DNA of 64,000 nt from Apoderus coryli. Taxonomy: Eukaryota > Arthropoda > Insecta > Coleoptera > Attelabidae. Position numbers and translations under genes: made by a program. The stretch spans positions 19,852,821-19,916,820 of the forward strand of contig OU452206.1 in NCBI GenBank assembly GCA_911728435.2, given 5' to 3'. A model generated the notes under the pieces. It searched no databases. It saw only the letters and a list, made by a program, of their open reading frames with translations, and was not told the DNA's origin. Positions 35,441 to 47,532 of the stretch are shown here, in pieces (positions within the stretch are counted from its first letter, which is position 1; each line of letters opens with the position of its first letter).

Positions 35441-35496
35441 CAGATGACAAGTAAAAACTACACAAAAACACCAGCGAACATTGCTTCTGTACTGAA

Positions 35497-36110
35497 AATG
35501 TGAACAAAAATCCAGGTTTGTCCATTCCACCTCGTTCTCTGGAATTAGGCATTTCGCAAACAATATTACACCGAATTTTCCATAAAGATTTGGGTCTTAA
35601 GGCTTACAAAGTTCAGCTAACACAAGAACTTAAGCCAGCTTACCATCAACAGCTTAGTGTCTTTAACGATTGGATGTTGGAAATGCAAAAAAATGATCCA
35701 GAATGAGCGATGATGCACATTTTCATCTTGGAGGCTACGTATTTGGAGCACAGAAAAACCTCTCGACCTCCTCTTTCCAACAAGACGGCGCAAACGCTTT
35801 CTTACGAGAAAAGATGATTACAATTGACCCGCAAGAATATGTGATTTAAGACTATTGGACTTTTTTCTTTGGGGTTACGTGAAAGACAAGGTTTATACCA
35901 ATACTCTCTAGTCAATTGAAACACTGAAAGATAATATTCGTGCCGTTGCTAAAATAGAGACGCAAATGTGTGAAAATGTGATAAAAAAATTTCATCAAGA
36001 GTATATGGTCCTGCAAAATGGTTTGTGGTTCTGCCTGATATTGTTTTTCATTATTAATGGCAAATCTTTCTCTATCGAATGTTATTTTACAAAAAATACG
36101 TGTTTTTCTT
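35497..36110 (+). mobile_element. mariner-like transposase, internally deleted
   Basis: The 68-codon frame 35500-35706 reads NKNPGLSIPPRSLELGISQ, TILHRIFHKDLGLKAYKVQL and QELKPAYHQQLSVFNDW: the second helix-turn-helix and linker of the same transposase lineage as 16560-16984. A large deletion follows. Broken frames then give SDDAHFHLGGYVFGAQKN, FQQDGA (second catalytic aspartate region) and FFLWGYVKDKVYTNTL with ETLKDNIRAVAKIETQMCEN, the C-terminus. Most of the catalytic core is missing and stops interrupt it, so it is a relic. Terminal inverted repeats were not found. Confidence 0.8.
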
Positions 36111-36439
36111 AAAAATGAAAATGAAAGCTCTAAAGTCATATAGGCTTCGGTAATTTTCTTTTCGCTGTTAGTTTTGACCCATAATGAATTAAATTATTTG
36201 TTTGACATGCAAACTTACTCTTGTTCATTAGTTGTAAATCAGAATACATAACAATACATATTTTTCTGCATGTTGTTTCTAAAATGTTGTCACATTTGCT
36301 AATGAATAATAAACAAATTCATTTTACTATAGTTAGGCAATAAATGTGAAACTATTAGAATTTTATTGTTTCGTGACTACCTGACGTAATCCACCTTTTC
36401 TGGAAACTGACGGTTTCGTCTGCCACGTAATTAATTCTT

Positions 36440-36720
36440 GATATTTGGGAACAAAAATAAATCATTGGGTGTCAAATTAAGAATAAATCATTGCGTGTTT
36501 GCAAATATTCCATAATTTGACAGGATGTGTGAGCATTCGTATTGTCTTGATGAAGAACAGTCTGACGCAGATTGTTTTTTTTTCCTCATGTCATCAAAGA
36601 CTTCCGGCAAACAAATTGATGTGGTCCAATCAGAATTGACCATTCCTTTAAAGGGATATAGTTGCCACATTAGTACCAGTTTTTGTGAATAAACAGTCTA
36701 CCAAACGATCGTAGAAATAT
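36440..36720 (-). mobile_element. mariner transposase fragment (QDN-NAHT lineage)
   Basis: On the minus strand, broken frames give VNSDWTTSICLPEVFDDMRK, then LRQTVLHQDNTNAHTSCQIM, EYLQTRNDL. HQDN-NAHT-C surrounds the second catalytic aspartate of mariner/SETMAR-type transposases (usually HDNA-AHTA), and the preceding block corresponds to the VN-EYY--VL--L segment. First and third catalytic residues are not seen. A different mariner lineage from the fragments at 16.6 and 35.5 kb; 63180-63560 is related. Confidence 0.65.
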
Positions 36721-38035
36721 AATCCTTTAATCGATGTGGTAACTTTTATGCATTTACCAGTAGATATTGCATCAAAACAAAGTCAATATTATACTTATAC
36801 AAGTCAATAATACCGCTGTCTGGATACTACTTTACTCACAGAGAGTTTAAAACATCATAAATCAAAACGGTATAGGTATAACGTGTGTGTCCATCAGATA
36901 TAGTGGATATAACATTCACAAAAACCGGTCATTATTCACCTTTCGGATGTATCGATAAAAATCTCCTTTTGTGTGTCGTATAATGTATATTTTGTCAATA
37001 TTTTATAGCTGGAGGTATACAGAATATGGTTATGTAGATCTCCACATATATGAGGGTCCGACACATATTTTATATTCATGTAACGTACAATACATATTCT
37101 ATTACACCCATATATATATTCGCCAAACATCAGACGGTTCGAATAATATTGTTTTCTAGCACCATCGGCGAGAGAGTTTGTGGCTCATTTAAAAATAAAT
37201 AAATGTTTTTTTTTTTGTTGAAAATAACGTGTTAATTTGAACATTTTCTCTTCGGTTTTAGGTGGCAGCCAATGCTTTGCAAAAATATCGTAGGCTTGGA
37301 ACCTTGGACTTGTTTCTTGTGTTCCAAATTAATATTTGCGATTATTTTTACATAATATTGTAAAGTCCTAAATTTCACACATACTTTAAACTTGTAGCAT
37401 TATATAAGGACAACCCCTAAAAATGAAAGGGTGGCTCCTATCAAGTTTGGTGAGTGTCAGTTCGCGAACGACTTTAAATCAATATTTGAAATTTGGTAAA
37501 GGATTTTGGATTATAACTTTGAGCATTACTTTTTACACAACGTCACAAGAATTTATATTGAAGATATAATCCATTTTGAACAATATTTTTAATAGAATTA
37601 CTAGAGGCTCTAGAATGTCATCTTATACAGTACTGATCATGATATGCGGAGAAAGCTAAAAACAGACAATCTTACAGTTTCGAAAACAGATAAAGCTAAT
37701 TGCAAGGTGACTCTTCATACCCCCTTACACTCACGACCCAACATCGATATGTATAACTACTGAATGATCCCACTTATTTAAAGAATATTTTCACAATCAC
37801 TGAAGAGACCAAGTTCTTTGCAAATACAAACTCTTAAAACTCGTAAACATAATGTACGTATCAGAGCAGTTGTTATACCAATTACTCCTCCTCTAAACTG
37901 ACAAGATGGCTTAATTGATATTCTAGTAGTATCTTCGTACTATATTACTGACTTTGTTAGCCCGAATAATTCAATCAAAAATTCTTTGTAATATCTAGGT
38001 TTGAGAATCTCTTTATTCCTACAGATGCTATACTA
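36721..38035. other. intronic DNA, no gene seen
   Basis: Opposed short ORFs at 36936-37130 (-) and 36971-37159 (+) overlap and lack motifs. Nothing else is supported. Confidence 0.4.
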
Positions 38036-38039
38036 GTCT

Positions 38040-38570
38040 CCTTGCATGTTAATCCCTCCAGAGGATTGCATGGTTTTCACATTCTAAATCTTTGTACTCT
38101 GAGCTTAGCAAGAATAACCAAGTTTCCCTTGTTTGGATGCTCGGACATTCTGGTATCAGGGGAAACGAAAAAGCCAATAAAAAAGATGGTTTCAATCCCT
38201 TTTGTAGGACTTGAACCGTTATCCGGCTTAGGGAAACACACCTACAAGGAAAAGTTCAGAATTAAGGAGGAAACAAACAGAGTAATACTCTGGCAAAATC
38301 TTCCTGGGCTGATATACTCCAAGAAATTCCTTGGAAACTTAAATCATGAAAGATCCAGAATCTGTTTGGATCACAGTAAGAACGGGTTACGCATTCTTAC
38401 AGGACATTGTCGCCTTAGGAAATATATAGCAAAATTAGGACTAGAAGAGAGCGACGATGCAGATTCTGTAAACAGGAGGAAGAAACTCCTGATCACCGCG
38501 CCGTTATAAGAAGCAAATGCAAGGAACACATGAAATCGTGCAATATCGAGGTACCTTTATGCGAAGAAAA
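38040..38570 (+). mobile_element. LINE RNase H C-half plus zinc knuckle
   Basis: One frame gives SKNNQVSLVWMLGHSGIRGN followed by EKAN (about 38107-38180), the C-terminal RNase H signature W-PGHSGI-GNE-AD. A second frame gives LRILTGHCRLRKYIAKLGLE. A third gives CRFCKQEEETPDHRAVI and then SKC, a C-x2-C...H...C knuckle. This order (RNase H, LTGHC-L, CR-C--EE-T--H) is the C-terminus of insect R1/I/Jockey-type LINE polyproteins. Frameshifts between the blocks make it a relic. The RNase H N-half at 42815-43389 is from the same general type but lies downstream, so they are separate insertions. Confidence 0.75.
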
Positions 38571-39841
38571 ATAACAAGACGGTTTGGAATTGCACAGTTA
38601 TTTATTTTGTTCGGAATGACGGCAATGGTTTTGATTTTTTTATTTCATAAATGTTTTTCAAAGCTTGTGTTTTCATTGTTTCTTTTAAATGCAATTAAGG
38701 GAAATTCATGATTCCCTCTACATTTTAAGGCTATCCCAAGGGATTTATGACCATCTTTATTGCTATACTATAGTACAAAGTATCACTTTGCAATCTATAT
38801 ATGATGTATCTAGTCTATCGCTGATATTATAATTATTACTATTGGTTTACAGTAACCATAATCAATTAAAATTGACGATACCAGTTTTAAAATGATAGAA
38901 ATTGCGAAACACCGGCAATGGCAATGTGTGGACAAGAGCGAAAATCGAACTCATTGTAATGTTTTAAGCACATAATAATCATAATAACGAGCATGGAATT
39001 AAATGCAAATAACAAACAGATATACTTGTAGTGCAATATAGAAAACTACTTTATTGTGCAAATAATAATTATGTACTTCACACATTTTCATTGTTATTGA
39101 CCAAATTTTGCAGATTTTCCGCTGTTTATCATTATTGTTATTACTCGAATTATCGGACACTGTTCAATATTTATATTGAAAATTAAATTTTAAACATGCA
39201 ATTTGTTTTGTTATGTTTTATAGAAATGGCTAACTTCAGTACCTAATTTTTGTGTGTTTGCTTCGCACTGCCTTTTCAAAGTTGTGCTCTTTGTACATGT
39301 CCTTCCTCTTCTCAAAATATCTGTAATCCATCCAAATTTCCACGATTATTAGTATGTGCGAATTTATTATTGTTACACTTTTTTAATAACAATATTGATT
39401 TTATAGAAAGACAAAGGTTCATTCTATGTTTTTATAAAAGTAGAATTTCGATATCTTCATCTACAGAGCATACAATACCTCTTTTATCTAAGGGAATTTT
39501 GATTCCTGGTATATCTATACCATGCACTCTAAAGGTTTGAGGAAATCGCAACTTAAATTTGCCAACTATTTTTGGTTTAAGGAATCAATTCAGTAATTTG
39601 TGAACAATAAGAGTTTTAATTTTTTTGGCTAATTTTTTACGCAAAATTCAGTGAGATATCGCATAGACTGCAATACAATTTGTAGAAAAATATGTTCCAG
39701 ATGGATCCACACACTTGAACGTAGATGAAGTCGATTGGCCCATGCCAATTGGTGTAAAGAAATGGTAACCAAATTCGGCGTTAAAACTCCAAAAGTCCTA
39801 CACAATATCGAAAAACAGTTAATATTCAATGATATAAAACA
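38571..39841. other. intronic DNA, no gene seen
   Basis: ORFs 39250-39540 (+) and 39629-39829 (-) show no recognisable domain. No repeats are supported. Confidence 0.35.
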
Positions 39842-39970
39842 ATTTGTTTGCCAAAATTTATAGACGAAATTAGCAAGAACAACTGAAAACGTTACCTATA
39901 ACGTCTTCTTTTTGGTTCCTAACGTGAAACGAAAATGGCGTAAACAGCAAACTTTAGGAAGTTGGAAGTT
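39842..39970 (+). mobile_element. mariner relic abutting LINE copy C
   Basis: AATTTGTTTGCCAAAA near 39840 and the block FFLVPNVKRKWRKQQ (about 39908-39955) match, with an internal deletion, the mariner relic at 63180-63560 (there FVPKRETRNAWTAI in the shifted frame; the nucleotides AACGTGAAAC, TGCG and ACAGCAA are shared). FFLFPNVK--MRGQ-F is the block after the third catalytic aspartate in mariner/SETMAR-type transposases. Only about 120 bp remain. Confidence 0.55.
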
Positions 39971-41560
39971 GAACATTTTGAGTTTAATGAAATCTCTTTT
40001 ATTGAGATGAGAGATATAATAAATTCTTTTAAAAATAAAAGCTCGAAAGACATTTTTGATTTGAATATCGTACTCATTAAATATATTAAGGATATAATAA
40101 TTATACCATTGACAATATTGATTAATTTGGCGATCTCATCCGGTATGTTTCCGAGTTGTCTGAAATTTCCAAAATTATACCGTTATTCAAAAAAGGATCT
40201 CCAGATGAATTGAACAACTATCGCCCTATTTCTATAGTGCCTGTTCTAGGCAAAATTTTTTAAAAGATACTCTTTAAACAATTAGCCAACTATTTTGAAA
40301 CAAATAATTAAACTTAACACCGTTTCAGTTATAGAAAACTTTATAAATAGCGTTATAATCGCTTTTGAGAGTAGAGGGCTTGTGGGGGCTTCTTTTCTTG
40401 ATTTAACAAAGGCGTTTGATTGCGTCTCACACGATATCTTGTTGGGTAAACTGGAGCGATACGGTATGAGTGCGAATTCGATTCGTTTGCTGAGTTCCTA
40501 TCTCACTGGTAGGAATGTCGTAACGATGTTTGAGTCAAAGTCTTCTCAGCCCTTATTGAGCTCTTGTGGAGTCCCACAGGGCTCGGTGCTCGGACCTCTA
40601 TTGTTTTTGATTTTCATTAATGATTTACCGCTACATCTGCCATGCTCTGACCTGACATTGTTTGCAGACGATTCAACTATTGTCGATGTTGAACTGTCGA
40701 GTAATGTTCTGGCCTCAAGTATGATTAATTCACAGTCGAGGGCTGCGGACTGGTTTGCAGCTAACAAACTCTGTATGAATGCCAATAAAACAGCTACTAA
40801 AATATTTACATTACGTGAGACGGATGTTGCTGTTTCTGATGGTCTGGTAAAGTTTTTGGGTGTCACTTTGGACCAAAAGCTAACCTGGGCGGGTCATGTC
40901 GAGGTTACCACTGCCAAGTTGTCTAAGGTTGTGTTCATGTTGCGAAGCTTGAAGGGTGAAGTCTCTTTTAATGTTTTGAAATCAGCATATTATGGCCTTT
41001 TTCACAGTGTGGCTTCATATGGTTTGTCAATTTGGGGACACTCTTGTCATGCGAGTCGGGTATTCGCAATCCAAAGACGCGTGGTTCGAATAATGTCAGA
41101 TTTAAAGTTTAGAGAGGATGTCAGACCTAAATTTAAAGAATGTAAAATAATTACACTCCCGTTTCTCTATATCTACAATTCAATTATGTATGTGAAAAAT
41201 AATTACAATATGTACATAAGGCATGATGAAGTTCACAACCACAATACCAGAAACAAAAATGACATTCTTCCTGAATATATGAGGTTGGGCAGAAGCAGAA
41301 ATTCTGTAAATTATTATGATCCCACATGCTATAATCATTTGCCAGATAGGTTGAAAACACTGAGCCTTGCAATGTTCAAAAATATATTAAAAAAATACTT
41401 AATTGACCAGGCTTTTTACTCCAATGATGAATTCCTCAGCACTGACTTTCTGTTTTGATTAAGTTATATACATTTCTATGTTTTTATGTTGTTATGTAAT
41501 ATTTTAATATGACTTGTGTAAACCTTTTTTTGTAATGACAATATACATATGCAAAATAAC
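39971..41560 (+). mobile_element. LINE family 1 copy C
   Basis: It starts abruptly at TTTTGAGTTTAATGAAATC. A first frame, 39962-40213, covers SFIEMRDIINSFKNKSSKD and ILINLAISSGMFPSCLKF; a one-base loss near 40170 breaks it. About 34 bp are missing near 40308 (SPKQFGFRP region). Then a 387-residue frame, 40295-41458, runs through SFLDLTKAFDCVSHD, CGVPQGSVLGPLLF, FADDSTIVD, KFLGVTLDQKLTWAGH, LSIWGHSCHASRVFAIQRR and the end FLSTDFLF. The polymerase palm and thumb are intact in sequence, only the fingers are damaged. The 3'UTR lacks the AAATAAA tail and ends near 41545. Confidence 0.9.
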
Positions 41561-42224
41561 CATTTTAACAGTCTTTTTCAGCACAACTATGGGATTAAGT
41601 ACCTCTTTAAAAATATACCTTGCTCCAGCACTGATCAAGAGCAATATAATCGTCATAATACTGCAAGTTTTGCATGTAAATGTCTGTTTTTAGCATTTTA
41701 AATAATTCCATCAAGAACATTTTGCCATATTTGAAGAAGTGGCTCGAGGCGCCGACGGTCGCACGTTTATTATTCTGCAACCCATTAATCGAAAGAAATA
41801 ATGCTATTTTATTACGCATATAATTTAGAAAATGAATGATGCATTACGAGCTAATTTTTCGATTATACTTTTTTATTCCCCATTTAATGTTTAGTGTTTT
41901 TATTTCTCACAACAGATTTGTGGCTTATAATACCTAATATAGTATATTATATATAGTAAATTTGAATTAAATTACTATTTGCGCCAAAATAAATATAGTA
42001 CTGGAGTCATCAGCACTGGCGGCTTTATTTAAATAAGACGCGATATTAACAGACATGTGCTAAATACTGAAAACTCAACAGATTCTGTTTATTATAATGC
42101 TTTCACGAATGTGCATGTTTTTTGATCTTGTCTATATTCATACATCACATTCTATGTCTGTATAATTGCAATTTTCCAATTTTTTTTGCTTCTAGCCTTC
42201 AACATTTTGTTAAAAATCAGTTGT
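41561..42224. other. intronic DNA, nothing recognised
   Basis: A 70-residue minus ORF at 41607-41819 has no motif. No repeats are supported. Confidence 0.35.
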
Positions 42225-42295
42225 GTCGCACCGAAACTTTCCCGACAAGGTATAATAATAATAATCAAAAATATATGACCCCGCGTAACGAAACA
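42225..42295 (-). repeat. dispersed repeat, partner at 20822-20895
   Basis: Reverse complement of about 70 bp near the unc-5 start exon, sharing the CTTTCCCGACAA and ATAATCAAAAATATATGACC blocks; an ATA microsatellite has expanded here. It lies immediately left of the hammerhead-like remnant, so both may be parts of one element. Confidence 0.6.
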
Positions 42296-42367
42296 TAATT
42301 ATTTATTTCCAATTTTTCTTTTTCCGATTTCTTGAACCTTGTTTTTACAAATTTTTAACGAATATTC

Positions 42368-42480
42368 TCTTGGGATGAGGTTCAAACACAAATTATACAT
42401 AATTGGAACTATGCTTTTATATTTAGTTCCTTGTCATATTGCGTCTACGTTTCCGCAAGGTAAATCTTGCCTTCTTCAGG
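42368..42480 (-). mobile_element. diverged relative of the 24-kb fold-back element
   Basis: CTTGGGATGAGGTTCA at 42368 matches the terminal repeat at 24149. On the minus strand, 42479-42450 reads CTGAAGA, A, GGCAAG, ATTTAC, CTTGCG, GAAA, the same hammerhead-like core with a compensatory C-G to G-C pair and one lost basal pair. Order and spacing agree with the reverse complement of the 24-kb element, with the middle diverged or deleted. The second arm was not found. Confidence 0.6.
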
Positions 42481-42814
42481 ACGATCTACATTTTTTTTAT
42501 TTAATTATTGTTTCTCTTAGCAACACTGTCAACAATGACAAAATAAATATTAATAAATTACCAATGCACAACGAAAACGTAAACAACAGAATGAGATTAA
42601 AAATTGTTATTCGTATACTAAAAATACCTGTTAGGTATCATATTTTAATAATTTTTTGAAAGACTAAGTTCTGCTGGAAAATATATCTGTGAAAATTGAA
42701 ATGTCCGGCTGTGAGTCGTTCTATTCAGATTTTTTTTTAATCACAATTAAATTTTAAATAACAGTTATTATGATTTTCATTAAAAAAATCTACCTAATCA
42801 GAAGGAATTTGTAA

Positions 42815-43389
42815 AGAATCCTGTACGAAACGACATCTTATCCGACAAATTTTTAGAAGTTTTCAACTCACGAAGAAAAGCAGTCCCACCAATCCGCGTT
42901 AGATACCGCAAAATACTGGATTCCCTTTAAATTTCTCCTGAACCCGTCCCATTACAAATTGCTAACAGCCCACCCTGGAATATCCTTACCCCGAAAATAA
43001 ACCGCAGACTGCTTGATATGGATAAATCAAACACACCACACTCGCAAATTAGACAAAGATTCTACCAAATAATAAAAGCTTACGGAGAATACAATGTAAT
43101 CTACACAGATGCTTCAAAGTCGAGCGTAGGCGCTGCAGTTACATCAGAAAACCTAAAGCATAAAATGAAGCTTTCAGACGAAAGCTCAATTTATTCTGCA
43201 GAAGTTTGCCCGATCTCACAGGCTCTAAGATCAATACTAAACTTAAATACAACTACCAAATTCTGAATTATAACCGACTCTCTCAGTGCTATCCTTAGCT
43301 TAAAACAAATGTTCTCCAGGCATCCACTTTTGCAACAGATAAAGGAGATAACCCCCAGGGTTGATGCAGTTGTTCTCTAATAAAAAAAA
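42815..43389 (+). mobile_element. LINE RNase H fragment with perfect target-site duplication
   Basis: AGAAGGAATTTGTAA occurs at 42800-42814 and again at 43390-43404, flanking a 575-bp insert that ends in TAATAAAAAAAAA. The insert encodes the N-half of RNase H: YNVIYTDASKSSVGAAV (first Asp at 43108-43110), ESSIYSAEVCPISQAL (Glu), a stop at about 43264, then IITDSLSAILSLKQ (second Asp). The insert is truncated at both ends: 5' as usual, and 3' because the A-run follows directly after mid-domain sequence, before the last RNase H residues. That suggests retrotransposition of a prematurely polyadenylated RNA. The parent is an R1/I/Jockey-type LINE. Confidence 0.85.
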
Positions 43390-43404
43390 AGAAGGAATTT
43401 GTAA

Positions 43405-44785
43405 CGTATGATCATTACCCCTCAACCTCGAAAACGGGGAAAGCTCTATATATCGCATATATTAACTAATCAAAATGAATGTCTCGGTTGAGATCCTTGA
43501 TTAGCAAATTCATTTTGAATATCATCAAATTCGTATATTTTTTATATTTTACTAAATAAATGTCCGGACTGCATTTCTGAAAATGACATAAGCAATTGGT
43601 TTCACAGTCAAATTCATAGTGAAACGATTTTTAATTTACACCGTTGTTTAAATTTCTTTCGTAATATCATTAGTCTAAACATTTGTCAAGATTTAGAAAA
43701 ATTAATACGAAAATTACCTGCTTGAAACGGTTTTATTAAATATGCAAATCTCGTTAAGAAACACACGAAATTTACGATATGCCAGTTGTATTATTGTTGT
43801 GGCACAGTAAAAGTTATGCGTGTTATTCCATTTCCTGAAACGCACCTATGCGTGTTTCAGTTTAATTCTCATTTCGTTTTGTTCCTATTCAAAACTAAAT
43901 CTTGATAAATTATCCTGTTAACAAGTAGGCCTAAAAATTAATGGCATAAATATTCTAAACACCTATCTTGTGGTTGCAGGAAAAAGTACAAAATAAATTG
44001 TTACAAATGAATTCATGTGCAAAAACAAACGGAAATTAATGTAAAAAAGTGAGTTGGTGAGAACTTGGCGAATTTAGTAGGTATGGTCGGATGTTTTGAG
44101 CTTAACGGCATATAGGAAATATCCTTTAAGTCCAGGACTCTTACATGAGCCAAAACTTGATATCACTAAGGTTGTCTGTTTGTGTTTTTCCGGACGCCTG
44201 CGGATAAGAATGTAACTCATACCCCATTCGAACATGGTTCGGTACGCTAGTGGGAAAAAGGGGAGAAATGTGGATAAAAAAAAAACAAACGTGAATAAAT
44301 TTAATTTTTAGTGAATATCTGTTAAAAAAAAAACAAACGTAAAATCAACTTCGCAAATGGATAAATAGACATTTGGATTGACGCATATGTGTACCTATAT
44401 ATGATACCTATCTCGAGAGAGAGAGAGAGAAAACGCATCCATATACAAACAGATGATGTCAAACTGCGGCCAATCCAAAATATTCAATTATCTGCGATTG
44501 CATAATTCAGCACCAAATGACAAAATTATTATTACTATCGTCCAAGCATCAGCGGTAGATATTTCCAATCCAGCTCCATTGTCCTCCCCAGTGTTTACGA
44601 CTCTATCGCGCGTTGCGACGCGCCGTGCCAGTTGGATAAATTGAAAACGAAATAGCTATGAAGGTGATAAATCACAGAATTACAATATTTAGATATGAAT
44701 GCGAATATACCTGGGTGATTTTCGTCGAAATAACTAGAAAGCACGTTTAACTTAAAAAAATGACTTGTAGTAACTATAACAATTT
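43405..44785. other. intronic DNA; GA microsatellite
   Basis: A (GA)8 run lies at 44415-44430. A 15-bp A-rich motif (AAAAAAAACAAACGT) is repeated at about 44278 and 44327. ORFs are short and unrecognised. Confidence 0.4.
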
Positions 44786-47240
44786 GCATTTTTTTTTTAT
44801 TTTTAATATGAGAATCAAAAAATTCAGATTATTCTAGAGAATAATACACCATAATCCCTAAATATCAAATATTTCAAAAATCTTCGATGCACCGCGTTTA
44901 GAGTCTCAGCATGTCTATCATAGATAGGGTGCCATACAATTTGGCAATATTCCAGTCTGGATCTTATAAAAGCGCTAAATAAAATTTTAAAAGTTTTGGT
45001 GTTATTAAAATATTTACAATTTCTTAGGATAAAACCAAGCAGCTTAGTGCAATGTCGCGAGACGTGCTCCACATGAGCCACAAAGGTGAAACGCTCATCA
45101 AAATAAACACCCAAGTCCCTGAGAACCGTCTCTCGATTCAAGAGAGAACCGTCAATGTAATAATTAAAAGTAATTATATTGTCTTTTCTCGTATAGGTCA
45201 CCACATTACACTTGTCTATATTCAGATGCAACTTGTTTCTATCACACCAGTCTGCAAGAAAATGCAAGCATCTTTGAAGATACAAACAGTCGTCATGGCT
45301 ACGAATTTAATGAAAAAGTTTTAAGTCGTCGGCAAACAGTAGCCCATTGCATAACACACAATCGAAAATGTCGTTAATAAAAATAATAAACAGCAATGGA
45401 CCTAAGTTGGATCCCTGTGGTACGTCTGATGTAGGTACAAACTTGAATGACTCATACCCTTCATATTTCACAAACTGGCGACGGTCCAATAGATAAGATT
45501 TAAGTAGGCCGACCAACACCGACGAAAAACCAAAATTTTCAAGCTTTCTCAATAGAACATAGTGGTCGATCTGATCAAAGGCTTTTCTGAAATCGGTATA
45601 CACTACATCAATTTGACCACGCGTGTCCAAGACTTCACAAACATGCTGTGAAAAGCAAGCCAAGTTTGTCGCGCATGATCTGCCTGAGAAAAAGCCATGT
45701 TGTTTAGTTGTAATAGAATTTTTAACAGTGGAGAATATATATATATTGATACAACACTATTTCAAACAATTTAGAAAAATTACACAAAATTGAAATAGGT
45801 CTATAATTAGTAATGATACTAGAGTCTCCCTTCTTCAGAATTGGAATTACTCTTGCAGTTTTCCACAAGTCCGGAAATGTGCTAGTTCGTAGAATTAAAT
45901 TAAAAATATGACACAAGGGATTAGATAAAGGATAAATACAGTCCTTTACAACAAAACTGGGCACACCGTCCGCTCCAGACGTAGGTTTAGGCTTCAGTTT
46001 TTTACTTGCATTGATAATGTCCTCAGCCGTCACTCGATGAATACACCCCGGATCACAATTACTGCTAATGGCATCCGGCAAAGTCTCAGTATGCTGAGGG
46101 TTTGATTCCACATAAACACTTTGAAAGTAATTAGCAAAAGCGTCAACAATTTGCCGCGGATCATCATACTCTGAAGCGTCATCCCTGATTACACCCGGAA
46201 TTCTGGAACTACCACGTTTGTTATTTATATAAGACCAAAATCCAGCCGGATCGCGTTGCAAATCTCTCTCGATAGTTGACAGATATGTCGTTATCTGAGA
46301 CTTGATCAAGCGCCTCAACTCAACGTATTTAGACCTGTAATAATCAGATCCAAGCTTTCTATAGTTTCTATAAGTGTTTTCTTTATTAAAAATATTCACA
46401 ATTAACTCAGCAGAGTACCAGACTGGAAATCGCCTATGCCGTTTGGATTTATAAGGAACGCACTGTTCAAAAATGGTCTCGAGAATGCTGTAAAAGGCCG
46501 AGCACGAAGAACCAACAGTAATAGACAAGTATACCTCGCTCCAATCAGCAGAGATAATCTTGTTGTATAAAACCGGAAAGTTTGCTTTCCTAAAATTGAA
46601 TTCACGAACATTATTATTTTTAATCTTAAAATTACTGCCATGTATATGCTTAGCCTCAAAAATGACGTTCAACACTGGATGATATTGATCAACATCAACC
46701 AAAGGACAAATACCTAATTCAACTGAGCATCGCACATTCGCAAAAGCTAAATCCAGCAATCTGCCGCTACAGTTAAGAATTGAATTGCACTGAGTTAACA
46801 TTATAACATCAACAAAACCATCCACAACTCTACATTTAGTTGACACAATATCAGAACTGTAATCGGGAACATCAAAGTCCCCCAAAATTAATATCTTATT
46901 ATTATAAAATATCTCAAACAAAATTCAAAAAAAGCTTCAAAGTCACTAGCAGACAAAGATGGAGGAATGTACACAATAACTAAGTAAATGGTAAAATAAT
47001 TGACCGTCAGTTTACAAACGACAATATCTATTAACGGTGAAATGTCAGACAGAAAAGGTAAATTGACAGGGGTACAGACAAATCTGTCATTTCTAACAGC
47101 AACGAGTACTCCTCCACCTCTAGTCATCCCAGTAGCAATAGTGTCTCTATTTTTCATGCAAACGGTGTAATAGTCCGGGAATAGTTCACAAACACTAACA
47201 TCGTCATCTCGCAACCACGTCTCAGTCAACGCCACAACAT
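44786..47240 (-). mobile_element. LINE family 3, endonuclease to thumb, 3'-shortened
   Basis: Minus strand from 47235: endonuclease start MALTETWLRDDDVSVCELFP, RGGGVLVAVRNDR and ILILGDFDVPDYS (catalytic GDF-D/N block; a frameshift near 46910 separates these). In frame 46921-45722 follow CPLVDVDQYHPVLNVIF, the linker RRFPVWYSAELIVNIF, DPAGFWSYINNKRGSSRIPG, GADGVPSFVVKDCIYPL and TNYRPISILCNFSKLFE. After a second break, frame 45663-45307 has box A VVYTDFRKAFDQIDHYVLLR, DVPQGSNLGPLLFIIFIND and LLFADDLKLFH, and frame 45285-44824 the thumb. The protein stops after FRDYGVLFSRII, about 110 residues earlier than its relative at 50575, and an A-rich run at 44786-44800 follows. Jockey/CR1-group lineage; three frames, inactive. 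Confidence 0.9.
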
Positions 47241-47246
47241 CGCAGT

Positions 47247-47532
47247 CCTCATTATTATTATTATTATTTATTATTCTTTAAATTGGAGCATTTGGGGCTA
47301 AAAATCAAACATATTCATGAGCATTTTGTACTTATGATGCAAATCCATATAAAATAGTATAGAAAATATTTACATTTACGTAAAGAAAAAAACAAAGTAC
47401 ATACCACACTTCATATAAAAGAAATTTCAAGCAGCTTCTAAACGATGATGGCATTTTTCTCTCCCCATGCCGTGGCATGGTAGGAATATAGAGGTTATTC
47501 CTCAACGTTATAGGTAACTTATTTGCCGACAA
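47247..47532 (-). mobile_element. probable LINE 3' end with ATT tail
   Basis: The minus frame 47532-47332 begins SANKLPITLRNNLYIPTMPR and HGERKMPSSFRSCLKF, resembling the last segment of a LINE protein (R----IP--R---G--S). A short 3'UTR leads to an AAT/ATT microsatellite at 47247-47275. The tail touches the 5' end of the family 3 element at 47240, so two elements sit head to tail. The homology is short; confidence rests mostly on the tail and strand. Confidence 0.45.

Noticed and set aside
42815..43389. A host RNase H gene
   Set aside because: The A-run, target duplication and LINE-type flanking residues show it is a truncated retro-insertion.
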